A stretch of 64,000 bases of DNA from CAZGCA01 sp964524145 (GTDB taxonomy: Bacteria > Hydrogenedentota > CAZGCA01). This document shows positions 24,860-34,466 of this stretch, in pieces; the stretch's first letter is position 1, and each line of letters starts with the position of its first letter. The notes beneath the pieces are model-generated. The model made no database searches. It saw only the letters and a list, made by a program, of their open reading frames with translations, and was not told where the DNA came from. The DNA lies in the NCBI GenBank assembly GCA_964524145.1, contig CAZGCA010000001.1, positions 1-64,000 on the forward strand, in the 5' to 3' direction. A program made the position numbers and the translations under genes.

Positions 24860-25441
24860 CTAGAGCATCTCCTTCAACTCGTCCATGGAAGGTAAATCCT
24901 GGATGTTCTTAAGCCCGAAATAAACCAGAAACTCCGGTGTCGTTCGATAAAGCATCGGCTTGCCAATGGCATTCGCATGGCCCGCTATCTTGATGAGACG
25001 CCGTTCCAGCAGCGTTTTGAGCAAGCCTGAGACGTTGACTCCGCGTATCGCCTCGATTTCGGCGCGCGTGATGGGCTGTTTGTAGGCGATCACGGCAAGC
25101 GTCTCGAGCGCCGCCTTGCTGAGGGCGCTCTCCTCCTTAACGCCGTGCAGTTTCCGTATCCACGGAGCATACTTCGGCCGTGTTGCCAGCTGGAAACCGC
25201 CGCCGACCTCCCGCACCTCTATGGGGCTGTGACTTCCGTCAAGCCGGTTCTTTATCGACTGGATACATTCGTAAAGCATCGGCCTGTCTAGACCTTCGAC
25301 AAGCGATTCGAGTTTGCTCGCCGGTAGCGGTTTGTCCGAGACAAAAAGCAGTGATTCAATGATCGCCTGGGCTTCCTGCGGATCGGGTTTCGGTTTGCTC
25401 TTCTTCTCTTCTGCGCCCGGTGTATCTGTCTTTCTGGACAT
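24860..25441 (-). CDS. scpB: Segregation and condensation protein B
   Basis: 193 residues, with the ScpB winged-helix core: IIESLLFVSDKPLPASKLE, FQLATRPKYAPWIRKL, then the hallmark LSKAALETLAVIAYKQPITRAEIEAIRGV. It works with SMC and the kleisin ScpA in chromosome compaction. scpA is not in the window. rluB follows 83 bp downstream and is probably co-transcribed. Confidence 0.95.
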   Translation of the reverse strand: MSRKTDTPGAEEKKSKPKPDPQEAQAIIESLLFVSDKPLPASKLESLVEGLDRPMLYECIQSIKNRLDGSHSPIEVREVGGGFQLATRPKYAPWIRKLHGVKEESALSKAALETLAVIAYKQPITRAEIEAIRGVNVSGLLKTLLERRLIKIAGHANAIGKPMLYRTTPEFLVYFGLKNIQDLPSMDELKEML

Positions 25442-25492
25442 TTGGCTCTGTGTACTCCTGTTCCAACAGAAACGCCTATCTCAGCAGAACCA

Positions 25493-25522
25493 AGTATATG
25501 CTTTGGGCTGCGCAGTTGTCAA
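25493..25522 (-). promoter_or_regulatory. sigma-70 promoter of scpB-rluB
   Basis: Minus strand TTGACA (25522-25517), 18-bp spacer, TATACT (25498-25493). It diverges from the promoter at 25597. Confidence 0.7.
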
Positions 25523-25596
25523 TCCGATGGATTCTTGAAAGCGGGATTCTTTGTCAATGCGCATGTCCTGTTAACGCCGTTCGAACGTGTTGTTGC

Positions 25597-25626
25597 TTGA
25601 CAGTGCAGCCGGGCCGATGGTATATT
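25597..25626 (+). promoter_or_regulatory. sigma-70 promoter of the DUF1573 gene and downstream run
   Basis: TTGACA (25597-25602), 18-bp spacer, TATATT (25621-25626), 28 bp before the ATG at 25654. Confidence 0.7.
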
Positions 25627-25653
25627 GCCCGCGGTGTTGGAGAAGAGTGGAAG

Positions 25654-26820
25654 ATGAGAGTTCGTAGGTCTGAGTTAGTCGTCTTATTAGCGGTCATAGG
25701 CGTGTCTGTGGTGGTGGGATATGCCTATCTCTCGACGCGATCAGGGGGGCCGGAAAGCCCCGAGCCGGGACCCGCGCCGCCTGCTGCCGAGCAACCGGCG
25801 GAACCGGATGTTGGCACAGAATCCCAACAGGAAGAGAGCATCCCGATCCACCCTAAAAGGGACTCGCCGGTCATAGAAGTGTCCGAGACCGAAATCGATT
25901 TTGGGAAGGTAAACTACGACGAGAAGCGCGAGCACGAGGTCAGGATTTCCAACGTTGGAACCAGCGTGCTTGAGATACGCAACGTCCAGACGACCTGCAG
26001 CTGTGTCAAGGCAGTGCTGCCTGGTTCGAGGGAGATAATGCCGGGCGAGTCGGACACAATGCAGATAAGGTTCGACCCGCAACATTTTGGCGGCAATTCC
26101 CCCAGAATCAACGTCTACATATACACCAACGTGGCAAAGTCGCCGCGAACCCAGTTGCAGGTGCAGGCCGACATTCTTCCGGAGTACGTTGTCGAACCCA
26201 CAAATATAGATTTCGGCAGGGTCGAGAAAGGCAAAACCCCGTCCCGGACGTTCGTGCTGCGGCAGTCGTCGGATATGCCTGTTGAGATACTATCGCTGGA
26301 GGTTCCCGACCAGCTTGCGGCGTACTACTCTGAACGTTCCGTCGCGATTGACGGCGTCGAGCGACGCGAATACGAGGTTGAGGTCCGCGTGAGACCAGAG
26401 GCAGCGCCCGGCCTCTTTCCCCCGAGAACCGTTGTGAAGCTACGCACCAATGTGGCTCGTTTGAGACAGGCTGTTGTCATGGTTACAGGCGAGATCATCG
26501 GCGGCGTCAAGGTGGTGCCCGAGGTTCTTACGTTTGGGCCACTCGCCAAGGACGAAACCGATCTCGGATCGATCGACCTGCTGAGCGAGGCGGATTTCGA
26601 GGTGAAGGATGTCTCGTGCGACGTTCCCGGCGTGGACCATGCGCTCAGGGAAATAGAGCCCTCGAGAAAGTACTCTATCCGGCTGACGTTGCGCCCAAAC
26701 GCCGTTCCGGGCGAGAAGCACGGGAAAGTCGTTGCAACGATCTCGGCGGCGGATCGCACTGAGAAGGTCACGTGCGAGGTTTTCGGATCGGTAAGAAATC
26801 TCGCCGAAGAGCCGTCCTGA
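25654..26820 (+). CDS. Membrane-anchored DUF1573 (ASH-like) protein
   Basis: 388 residues from the ATG at 25654 (GGAGAAGAGTGGAAG upstream). An N-terminal membrane anchor (VVLLAVIGVSVVVGYAYL) and a Pro/Glu-rich linker precede the DUF1573 domain (DFGKVNYDEKREHEVRISNVG, then TTCSCV). Two further beta-sandwich repeats follow, each opening with an [IT]xFGxx segment (IDFGRVEKGKTPSRTF; LTFGPLAKDE). The protein is periplasmic or secreted. The family is widespread in Bacteroidota- and Planctomycetota-like bacteria, with no defined function. Confidence 0.85.
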   Translation: MRVRRSELVVLLAVIGVSVVVGYAYLSTRSGGPESPEPGPAPPAAEQPAEPDVGTESQQEESIPIHPKRDSPVIEVSETEIDFGKVNYDEKREHEVRISNVGTSVLEIRNVQTTCSCVKAVLPGSREIMPGESDTMQIRFDPQHFGGNSPRINVYIYTNVAKSPRTQLQVQADILPEYVVEPTNIDFGRVEKGKTPSRTFVLRQSSDMPVEILSLEVPDQLAAYYSERSVAIDGVERREYEVEVRVRPEAAPGLFPPRTVVKLRTNVARLRQAVVMVTGEIIGGVKVVPEVLTFGPLAKDETDLGSIDLLSEADFEVKDVSCDVPGVDHALREIEPSRKYSIRLTLRPNAVPGEKHGKVVATISAADRTEKVTCEVFGSVRNLAEEPS

Positions 26821-26878
26821 TCTCATAGTCCGAGAGACACAACGTCATGAAGGTCACCGACATTTCGACTCAATTGCG

Positions 26879-27424
26879 ATGAAGACACTCCTGCACATAT
26901 GTTGCGGCCCATGCGCAACGGCTTGCGTCAACTATCTCCTCGAGCAGGGCCACGAGGTGAAAGGTTGCTTTTACAACCCCAACGTCCACCCTTACACTGA
27001 ACACGAGAAACGGCTTGAGGCGGCGCGTCGTTGCGCGGAGGTTCAGGGGTTTGAACTCGTCGGGGAGCCGAAGTACCTGTTGCAGGAGTTTCTGCGTGCT
27101 GTCGCCTTTCGCGAGGCCGACCGGTGTACCATCTGCTACAGGATGCGCCTGGAATACGTCGCCCACATAGCCAAACGGGGCCGGTTTGACGCTTTCACGT
27201 CGACGCTCTTGATCAGCCCGCACCAAAAGCACGACTTGGCACGATCTCTTGGGGAAGCCGTTGCCAAGGAGGCAGGTGTCGACTTCTTCTACCACGATTT
27301 CCGCGACCTTTGGCGCGACTCGCGCGCACTATCGAACGAGTTCGATCTCTACCACCAGCAGTATTGCGGCTGTATTTACAGCGAATTCGAGCGATACGGC
27401 GGTGCCCGGCGCAAACGGTCATGA
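26879..27424 (+). CDS. queH: Epoxyqueuosine reductase QueH
   Basis: 181 residues. It carries the adjacent cysteines LLHICCGPCATAC at the N-terminus and further cysteines in DRCTICYRMRLE and QQYCGCIY, the FeS and metal ligand pattern of QueH (DUF208). It catalyses the last step of queuosine synthesis without cobalamin, unlike QueG. The stop overlaps the queA start by ATGA, and tgt follows, giving a queuosine operon. Confidence 0.93.
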   Translation: MKTLLHICCGPCATACVNYLLEQGHEVKGCFYNPNVHPYTEHEKRLEAARRCAEVQGFELVGEPKYLLQEFLRAVAFREADRCTICYRMRLEYVAHIAKRGRFDAFTSTLLISPHQKHDLARSLGEAVAKEAGVDFFYHDFRDLWRDSRALSNEFDLYHQQYCGCIYSEFERYGGARRKRS

Positions 27425-28443
27425 AGACCGCCGAACTCGACTACGATCTACCCCGGGAACTCATAGCGCAGAAGCCGCTGAGACGGCGCGATGCTTCCCG
27501 GCTCATGGTGGTTGACCGCGCCGGAGAATCCCTTCACACAACCACATTTTCCCACCTGCCCGAGTACATGACCGCGGGCGACTGTCTCGTGCTCAATGAC
27601 ACACGGGTCATCGCGGCACGATTGCGTGGCGTCAAATCCACTGGCGCAAAGATCGACATATTGTTGCTGAACGAGGAACGGCCCGGGCGGTGGCGGGCGC
27701 TGGTTCGTCCAGCGAGGCGCGTGAGGGTCGGCACTGTGGTGGACTTTCGGGATTCGCTCCGCGCGACGGTGGCCGAGGTCGAGGGCAACGGCATACATAC
27801 GCTCGAGTTCTCCGAGCCGGAGTTTGCAGAGAGGCTCGACCGGTTCGGCGAGACGCCGCTGCCGCCGTACATTAAACGCGGCAAACCGCGCAAGGCCGAC
27901 AGGAAACGGTATCAAACCGTCTATGCGCAGACGCCCGGCGCGGTTGCAGCACCGACTGCGGGGTTCCATTTCACCGAGAGAGTGATCCGGAAGGTGCGCG
28001 AGAAAGATGTCCGAGTCGCGTTTCTCACGCTTCATGTGGGATACGGGACGTTCAAGGGAATTACGGCTGATAACGTCGAAGACCACGAGATGGCCCCGGA
28101 ATGGTTCTCTGTACCGCGCGAAACTGCGGATGCGGTTCAGGAAACGGTCCGGAATGGTGGAAGGGTCTTCGCGGTAGGCACGACAGCGTGTCGTGCGCTC
28201 GAGCATTGCGCTGCGGTTGGCTGGGAAGGCCCGCTCGAAGGGTGGGCGGACCTGTACATCACGCCGGGATACGAGTTCCGTGTGGTGGGCGCTCTGATAA
28301 CGAACTTTCATTTGCCGCGGACGTCCCTGTTGGCGCTGGTGATGGCCTTTGCGGGATGTGCGCTCACGCGAAACGCCTATGAGGCGGCCATCGAGCAGAG
28401 GTTTCGGTTCTATAGTTACGGCGACGCGATGCTGATACTGTGA
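27421..28443 (+). CDS. queA: S-adenosylmethionine:tRNA ribosyltransferase-isomerase
   Basis: 340 residues from the ATG at 27421, overlapping queH by 4 bp. Family markers are YDLPRELIAQKPLRRRDASRL, CLVLNDTRVIAARL, PLPPYIKR, YAQTPGAVAAPTAGFHFT and LHVGYGTFKGI. It transfers and isomerises the ribosyl moiety of SAM onto preQ1-tRNA, giving epoxyqueuosine for QueH. It is followed directly by tgt. Confidence 0.97.
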   Translation: MKTAELDYDLPRELIAQKPLRRRDASRLMVVDRAGESLHTTTFSHLPEYMTAGDCLVLNDTRVIAARLRGVKSTGAKIDILLLNEERPGRWRALVRPARRVRVGTVVDFRDSLRATVAEVEGNGIHTLEFSEPEFAERLDRFGETPLPPYIKRGKPRKADRKRYQTVYAQTPGAVAAPTAGFHFTERVIRKVREKDVRVAFLTLHVGYGTFKGITADNVEDHEMAPEWFSVPRETADAVQETVRNGGRVFAVGTTACRALEHCAAVGWEGPLEGWADLYITPGYEFRVVGALITNFHLPRTSLLALVMAFAGCALTRNAYEAAIEQRFRFYSYGDAMLIL

Positions 28444-28451
28444 GAGTAGGC

Positions 28452-29573
28452 ATGGACGGATCTTCACCCATAGAGTTTGTTCTGGAACATGTTGACGCGG
28501 AGACGGGTGCGCGTGCTGGCCGCATCATAACTCCGCGAGGAGAGATTCTGACGCCGGCGTTCATCCCTGTCGGGACGCTTGGAGTCGTCAAGACGCTCTC
28601 GCCACTCGATCTGCAGGAGGCGGAGGCGAGCATCATACTCGCGAACACCTACCACCTCTATCTCAGGCCCGGGTGCGATGTCATCGCCGAGGCGGGCGGT
28701 CTGCACAAGTTTATGAACTGGACCGGCCCGATCCTGACGGACAGCGGCGGGTTCCAGGTGTTCAGCCTTGCACGGTTGAACAAAGTGTCGGAGGAAGGCG
28801 TCTCATTCCAATCGCACCTCGACGGGTCACACCATTTCTTCACGCCGGAGCTTTCAGTCGAGATACAGGAGTTGCTCGGCTCGGACATAGCGATGTGTTT
28901 CGACGAGTGCACGCGGTATCCTGTCTCGCACGAAGATGCCGAGAAGTCCATGCTGTTGAGTGTCGAGTGGGCGAAGCGGTGCAAGGAGGGGCACGCGCGG
29001 CGCGACCAGGCCCTTTTCGGCATCGTCCAGGGCGGCGTGTTTGAGGACTTGAGACAGGAATGCGCCAAGAAGATACTCGAGGTGGGATTCGACGGGTACG
29101 CCATCGGCGGTGTGAGCGTGGGCGAGCCGAAACCCGAGGTATACGAGATTGCGCGTTTCGTAGCGCGGTTGCTGCCGAGCGACCGGCCGCGTTACCTCAT
29201 GGGTGTGGGGCCGCCGGAGGATTTCATCGAGTGTATCGAGCGTGGGATTGACCTGTTCGACTGCGTGATGCCCACCCGTAACGCGAGGAACGGAACGGTA
29301 TTCACCTCCGAGGGAAAGCTCAACATACGGAACGAGCGATTCGAGCGTGACTTCTCGCCGCTCGACCCGCGATGCGACTGCTATGCGTGCCGCACGTTTT
29401 CGCGCGCGTACCTGCGACACCTGTTCCGTTGCGGCGAGATACTCTCGCTCCGGTTGAACACTTTACACAACATCCGCTTTATGGTAGAATTGGCGCGAAC
29501 AGTTCGGGAATCCATTGCACGCAACAGGTTTCTCGCGTTCAAGAGGGACTTTCTAGCGACATACTTTTCATAG
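28452..29573 (+). CDS. tgt: tRNA-guanine transglycosylase
   Basis: About 373 residues. The start is uncertain between the GTG at 28440, overlapping the queA stop, and the ATG at 28452; I favour the ATG. It has the nucleophile region LTDSGGFQVFSLA, GIVQGGVFEDLR, GYAIGGVSVGEPK, the second Asp in DLFDCVMPTRNARNG, and the zinc site CDCYACRTFSRAYLRHL with a downstream His. It exchanges G34 for preQ1 in GUN-anticodon tRNAs. Confidence 0.97.
   Translation: MDGSSPIEFVLEHVDAETGARAGRIITPRGEILTPAFIPVGTLGVVKTLSPLDLQEAEASIILANTYHLYLRPGCDVIAEAGGLHKFMNWTGPILTDSGGFQVFSLARLNKVSEEGVSFQSHLDGSHHFFTPELSVEIQELLGSDIAMCFDECTRYPVSHEDAEKSMLLSVEWAKRCKEGHARRDQALFGIVQGGVFEDLRQECAKKILEVGFDGYAIGGVSVGEPKPEVYEIARFVARLLPSDRPRYLMGVGPPEDFIECIERGIDLFDCVMPTRNARNGTVFTSEGKLNIRNERFERDFSPLDPRCDCYACRTFSRAYLRHLFRCGEILSLRLNTLHNIRFMVELARTVRESIARNRFLAFKRDFLATYFS
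29462..29490 (+). promoter_or_regulatory. Candidate internal promoter for yajC-secDF
   Basis: TTTACA (29462-29467), 17-bp spacer, TAGAAT (29485-29490), inside the last codons of tgt. It would allow yajC-secDF to be expressed apart from the queuosine genes. Confidence 0.5.
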
Positions 29574-29639
29574 AGGAGCCCGGAGAGGCTCTCTTATCAT
29601 CTGGGGACGGGTTACTCGCAAGTTTGGAGGTACGTTCGA

Positions 29640-29969
29640 ATGGAAACAGCTTACGCAGCCGCCGGCGCGGCTCCGCCGTCCGGCCAAGGCAGTATCATGC
29701 AATTGTTGATGCCTTTTGCCCTGGTGGGGTTGATCTTCTACTTCCTGTTGATCCGCCCGCAGCAGAAACGGCAGAGACAACATCAGGACATGCTCTCGCA
29801 GCTTAAAAAAGGTGACAAGGTAATCACCACAAGCGGCATGATTGGTACCGTCATCGGGGTAAAGGAGAAGTTCGTCGTGCTGCGAATCGCCGACAATGTG
29901 AAGGTGGAGTTTCTCCGCACCGCGATATCGAGTGTTTACGATTCCTCGTCAGAAGGGGAGTCGAAATAG
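29640..29969 (+). CDS. yajC: Preprotein translocase subunit YajC
   Basis: 109 residues: one membrane span (LLMPFALVGLIFYFLLIRPQ) followed by the family segment KRQRQHQDMLSQLKKGDKV and TTSGMIGTVIGV. It associates with SecDF, encoded 28 bp downstream. Confidence 0.95.
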   Translation: METAYAAAGAAPPSGQGSIMQLLMPFALVGLIFYFLLIRPQQKRQRQHQDMLSQLKKGDKVITTSGMIGTVIGVKEKFVVLRIADNVKVEFLRTAISSVYDSSSEGESK

Positions 29970-29997
29970 GGTCACACGCAAACGAGTGAGGTAGCAG

Positions 29998-32538
29998 ATG
30001 AAGAGTATTAGGGCACGAGCTATCATAATCGCCGTCGTCGTTCTGGTAAGCATGTGGTATGTGTTTCCCACGATACGGTGGCTTACGTATTCTGATGAGC
30101 AGCGCGAAGCTCTCTTGGAGAAGTGGAAGCAGGAAGACGTGGGGCTTGGCGAGATGGGCTTCTTCAAAGAGACCGCCCACTCTGTTTCGCGCTGGGCTCA
30201 GGGAGAGCGGTCACGGGTGATCAACCTCGGGCTCGATCTCCAGGGCGGCACGCACCTGCTCTACGAGGTCGATGTCTCGGAATTGCCGGAGGACTTGAAG
30301 GAGTCGAAGAAATGGGAATGGACCGTTCAGACAGCCGTTCCGGCAGCCGTAGGGATCATACGCAACCGGATTGACCAGTTCGGCACAACCGAACCCGTCA
30401 TCCAACGCCAGGGAAGGAACCGCATTCTCGTCCAGCTTCCGGGCGAGAAGGATCCCGAACGTGCCAAGGAGCTCATCGGGAACCGGGCGCAACTGAAGTT
30501 TCACTTGGTTGAGGGGCCAACGGCCACCGAGAGGGTGATCGATGCCATAGACAAAAAGTTCGGCGGCAACTTCAAGCAGCGACTCATCATCGGCAAGAGC
30601 GAAGTGGCACGGGTCGTGTTCCCGATCGCGGAGACCGCGAATGTCAAGACAATTGTCGCCGACGCCGAGAAGAAGGGCTTGGTGCCCGAAGGTATGACCT
30701 TCGCCTTTGGCAAGATGCCCAAGCCCACCGAGGAGCAGGTGCGGGGGCTGTGGCTCATGGAGAAAGAGCCTTCGATGAGTGGTGACACACTGATCAGCGC
30801 ACGACCGGCGTCAAGCTATCAGAGTATGGGCGGGTTCCAGATACTGTTGCGATTCAACACTGAAGGTGGGGTGAAGTTCGCCAAGCTTACCGGCGACCAT
30901 GTCAAGGAACTGCTTGGGGCCGTGCTCGACGGTGTTGTCCAGGAAGTGGCGACGATCACCGAGAAGATACCCAACGGGCGCGCTCAGATCACGGGCAGGT
31001 TCACTGCGGCGGAAGCCACGGACCTTGCGATCGCGTTGGGTTCGGGAGCTCTTCCGGCCCCGTTGCACGAGATAGAAGAACGCGCCGTAAGCCCGACACT
31101 AGGACAGGAATCCATCGATCGAGGACTGAGAGCGGCCTTCCTGGGTCTCGTGCTCGTTGTGGTATTCATGATCGTCTACTACAGGTTCGCGGGAATCGTA
31201 GCCAACATAGCATTGGCCCTCAACGTGCTGATCATACTCGGTGCGCTGGGATATTTTCATGCGACGCTTACTCTGCCGGGTATCGCCGGTATCATATTGA
31301 CGATTGGCATGGCCGTTGACGCCAACGTGCTTATCTTCGAACGAGTCAGAGAAGAGAGTCTGAAAGGCAAAACCATCCGGGCCGCCATTGACACGGGGTA
31401 CGCCAAAGCGTTGCTGACCATTCTCGACGCCAACGTCACGACGCTCATCGCGGCGCTCGTTCTTTTCCAGTTCGGTACGGGGCCGGTGAAGGGATTCGCC
31501 ATTACGTTGAGCATAGGTGTCGTGTCGAGCGTGTTCACTGCAATAGTGGTCACCCGCGTCATATTCGACACGCTGACGCAGAAACGTATTCTCCAGAAGC
31601 TGGGCATGATGAGGTTCGTGGGCAAGACATCCATACCGTTCGTTGCGGTGCGCAGGGTCGCGTTCGTATTCTCGGTTGTTGCCATAGTGGTTGGCTTGGG
31701 CTTTTTTGCTGTACGCGGTGGCGGGAACTTCGGGATAGATTTTTCCCCCGGCACAATGGTGCACCTGCGGTTCGAGCAACCTTCGTCCACCGGTGATATT
31801 CGGAGTGCGCTCGAACGAGGCGGCGTAACGGACGCTATCATACAGGAAGCTCGCGAGTATGGCGGAGAAGCGAACCGCGAGTTCCTGATAAGGACGGCCA
31901 AACGAGATTTCGGATTCGACGACCAGGGAGCGGCCGCCGTAGCACCGTCCACGGCAGTCATAAACATCATCAAGGAATCAGGAATCGGCGCGTTCGAGAC
32001 CACGATGGCACAGGACGTTGGACCCGCCGTCGGGAAAGAGTTGACCAAAGACGCGTTTCTGGCGATGCTTATTGCGATGGCGGGGATTATCATTTACATC
32101 TCCGTGCGGTTCGAGTACCGGTTCGCTATCGCCGCCGTGCTGGCCCTGGCACATGACGTGCTCATAACCGTTGGACTGTTTGCAGTAACCGGCCGGGAGA
32201 TCTCGCTGCCTGTTGTGGCAGCGTTGCTCACCATTGTGGGCTATTCTTTGAACGATACGATAGTTGTCTTCGACAGGATTCGCGAGAACCTCAAGCTGAT
32301 GCGTGGCACGTCCTACCCGGAGATAATAAACGCGAGCATCAATCAGGTGCTTAGCCGCACAATACTGACGTCGATGACCACGCTCGTTGTTGTGCTTTGT
32401 CTCTACTTCCTCGGAGGGTTGGTGATAAACAGCTTTGCGTTTGCTCTGCTGGTTGGCGTTGCGGTAGGGACGTACTCGTCGATATTTGTGGCCAGCCCGG
32501 TCCTCATAGCGTGGCAAGGGCTGAGGAAGCACCGGTAA
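29998..32538 (+). CDS. secDF: Fused protein translocase SecDF
   Basis: 846 residues. The SecD part (about 1-540) starts with one membrane span, has LGLDLQGGTHLLYEVD and a periplasmic P1 domain (IIRNRIDQFGTTEPVIQRQG), then spans with GIAGIILTIGMAVDANVLIFER. The SecF part (about 545-846) has NFGIDFSPGTMVHLRF and VGYSLNDTIVVFDRIREN. The protein uses the proton (or sodium) gradient to assist export through SecYEG. SecD and SecF are one polypeptide here, as in several phyla. Confidence 0.97.
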   Translation: MKSIRARAIIIAVVVLVSMWYVFPTIRWLTYSDEQREALLEKWKQEDVGLGEMGFFKETAHSVSRWAQGERSRVINLGLDLQGGTHLLYEVDVSELPEDLKESKKWEWTVQTAVPAAVGIIRNRIDQFGTTEPVIQRQGRNRILVQLPGEKDPERAKELIGNRAQLKFHLVEGPTATERVIDAIDKKFGGNFKQRLIIGKSEVARVVFPIAETANVKTIVADAEKKGLVPEGMTFAFGKMPKPTEEQVRGLWLMEKEPSMSGDTLISARPASSYQSMGGFQILLRFNTEGGVKFAKLTGDHVKELLGAVLDGVVQEVATITEKIPNGRAQITGRFTAAEATDLAIALGSGALPAPLHEIEERAVSPTLGQESIDRGLRAAFLGLVLVVVFMIVYYRFAGIVANIALALNVLIILGALGYFHATLTLPGIAGIILTIGMAVDANVLIFERVREESLKGKTIRAAIDTGYAKALLTILDANVTTLIAALVLFQFGTGPVKGFAITLSIGVVSSVFTAIVVTRVIFDTLTQKRILQKLGMMRFVGKTSIPFVAVRRVAFVFSVVAIVVGLGFFAVRGGGNFGIDFSPGTMVHLRFEQPSSTGDIRSALERGGVTDAIIQEAREYGGEANREFLIRTAKRDFGFDDQGAAAVAPSTAVINIIKESGIGAFETTMAQDVGPAVGKELTKDAFLAMLIAMAGIIIYISVRFEYRFAIAAVLALAHDVLITVGLFAVTGREISLPVVAALLTIVGYSLNDTIVVFDRIRENLKLMRGTSYPEIINASINQVLSRTILTSMTTLVVVLCLYFLGGLVINSFAFALLVGVAVGTYSSIFVASPVLIAWQGLRKHR

Positions 32539-32596
32539 GAAAAGCGCAAGATAAGAGCGGGCAGATGAGGACGAAGCTGTCCTTGAAGAGATCGCC

Positions 32597-33448
32597 GTGA
32601 GCATCAACATAGAAGAGATCGTCGCTCTCGCGCTCAGAGAAGATATCGGGACGGGCGACATCACAGCGCGGGCACTTGTCCCGAGCAATGCGAAGGCCAG
32701 CGGGAGGATCGTCGCCAGAGCAAGCGGGACGCTGAGCGGAACAGAGGTGGCAGGGGCGGTATTCCGTTCCCTGGACACCGGGGTCGAGTTCTCGCCGGCA
32801 ATCGAAGATGGCGACCAGTTCCAGGAACGTGATCTCTTGGCAACGGTTTCGGGCAGTGCTGCCGCAATTCTTGGCGGCGAACGTGTAGCCCTCAATTTCC
32901 TGCAGCAACTGTCCGGCGTCGCCACCATGGCGCGCAGGTTTGCGGACCGGATCCGGCATACTAACGCCAGGATCGCCGATAGCCGCAAGACGGTGCCGGG
33001 ACTGCGTGTGCTCCAGAAGAAAGCCGTGGTGGACGGTGGCGGGGTAAACCACCGGTTCTCCCTCGCTGACGGGGTGCTTATCAAGAGGAACTACATTATG
33101 GCTGCCGCTCCCGACCACGGAACCGTTGCCGCAGCAGTTGCGCGCGCACGGGAGCGTTCACATCACCTTGTCAAGGTCGAAATCGAGGTCGATTCCGTCG
33201 ACGAGATGAAGGCCGCTATCGACGCCGGAGCTGATGCTGTGATGCTCGACAACATGTCCGTTGCCGAACTGACCGCAGCGGTTGCAGAAGCCAGAACTCT
33301 TGTGGGCAACCGCGTGCTTCTCGAGGCGTCGGGCGGAGTTACGTTGGAAGACGTCGTGGAGATCGCCGAAACCGGCGTCGATATCATATCTATAGGGAAG
33401 CTCACACATTCCGCGCCGGCAATCGATATGGCGTTGGAGATACCGTAG
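32597..33448 (+). CDS. nadC: Nicotinate-nucleotide pyrophosphorylase (carboxylating)
   Basis: 283 residues, GTG start at 32597. QPRTase markers are REDIGTGDITARAL, ALNFLQQLSGVAT, ADSRKTVPGLRVLQKKAV, DGGGVNHRFSLAD, VEIEVDSVDE, DAVMLDNMS and LLEASGGVTLEDV. It makes nicotinate mononucleotide from quinolinate in de novo NAD synthesis. nadA and nadB are not in the window. birA begins 2 bp after its stop. Confidence 0.96.
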   Translation: MSINIEEIVALALREDIGTGDITARALVPSNAKASGRIVARASGTLSGTEVAGAVFRSLDTGVEFSPAIEDGDQFQERDLLATVSGSAAAILGGERVALNFLQQLSGVATMARRFADRIRHTNARIADSRKTVPGLRVLQKKAVVDGGGVNHRFSLADGVLIKRNYIMAAAPDHGTVAAAVARARERSHHLVKVEIEVDSVDEMKAAIDAGADAVMLDNMSVAELTAAVAEARTLVGNRVLLEASGGVTLEDVVEIAETGVDIISIGKLTHSAPAIDMALEIP

Positions 33449-33450
33449 CA

Positions 33451-34452
33451 ATGCCGCAATTGTGCCCGATACTCAACAAGACCGACGAGGCCATACTGGC
33501 TATCCTCAGGTCGAATCACCGGGAAGAGTTTGTTTCGGGTGCGGAAATTGCAGCGGAGCTCGGCATATCGCGAACGGCTGTCTGGAAACACCTCAATCGG
33601 TTGCGCAACGCCGGTTATCAGCTCGAGTCCGAGCGGTTTCTTGGATACAAACTGGTTGGAACGCCCGATCTTCTTCTTGCTCCGGAGATAAAGGAGGGCC
33701 TTCAAACGTCGAGATTTGGGCACGTTGTTGTCGCGTACGGCGAGACGGGCTCGACGAACGATGACGCGGCGGCCATCGCGTCCGTCGGCGGGGAGGAAGG
33801 GACCCTGGTCGTGGCCGAATCGCAGAGCAGCGGGCGCGGCCGTCTCGGCCGCCGGTGGGCGTCGCGGCCCGGGGTCGGAATCTGGGCGTCGCTGGTTCTG
33901 CGACCAAACATTCCGCCTCGCTACACCGCGCGGCTCACCATCGTGGCTTCGGTATCCGTTGCCGAGGTGCTGCGGTCGCACGCAGGGTTGGACGCAGTTA
34001 TCGAATGGCCCAACGATGTCACGGTGGCGGGACGGAAACTGTGCGGCATTCTCACCGAACTTGTTGCCGAACAAGACCGCGTCGAGTTCGGTATCGTTGG
34101 AATAGGCATCAACGTCAACCATACCGAGCGCAGTTTTCCGCGTCATCTGCGTGACACGGCTACGAGCATATTCATCGAGACCGGAAAGAGAGCCAACCGT
34201 GTTGAGCTGCTGCAACGTTTTCTCGAGCAGTTCGAGCGGGACTACGAGTTGTTCAAAACGAAGGGGTTCGAACCGCTTCGCCGGAGGTGGCGCAGTCTGT
34301 CGTACACGCTTGGCAAGCGCGTCACGTGCGAGAGCGGGGACACGACGTTAGTGGGTGTGGCGCAGGATCTCGGCCCGGACGGCGCGCTCGTTGTACGCAC
34401 AGACGCAGGCAAGAAGGTGAACGTCGTCTCCGGTGACGTGAGATGTCTATGA
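33451..34452 (+). CDS. birA: Bifunctional biotin operon repressor/biotin-protein ligase
   Basis: 333 residues. An N-terminal winged helix (SGAEIAAELGISRTAVWKHL) is followed by the ligase core: biotin loop SQSSGRGRLGRRWASRPG, the WPNDV motif and CGILTEL. The C-terminal SH3-like domain follows. It attaches biotin to carboxylase subunits and, given the HTH, may repress biotin genes, none of which are in this window. Confidence 0.95.
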   Translation: MPQLCPILNKTDEAILAILRSNHREEFVSGAEIAAELGISRTAVWKHLNRLRNAGYQLESERFLGYKLVGTPDLLLAPEIKEGLQTSRFGHVVVAYGETGSTNDDAAAIASVGGEEGTLVVAESQSSGRGRLGRRWASRPGVGIWASLVLRPNIPPRYTARLTIVASVSVAEVLRSHAGLDAVIEWPNDVTVAGRKLCGILTELVAEQDRVEFGIVGIGINVNHTERSFPRHLRDTATSIFIETGKRANRVELLQRFLEQFERDYELFKTKGFEPLRRRWRSLSYTLGKRVTCESGDTTLVGVAQDLGPDGALVVRTDAGKKVNVVSGDVRCL

Positions 34453-34466
34453 GGGAGTAGTATACG

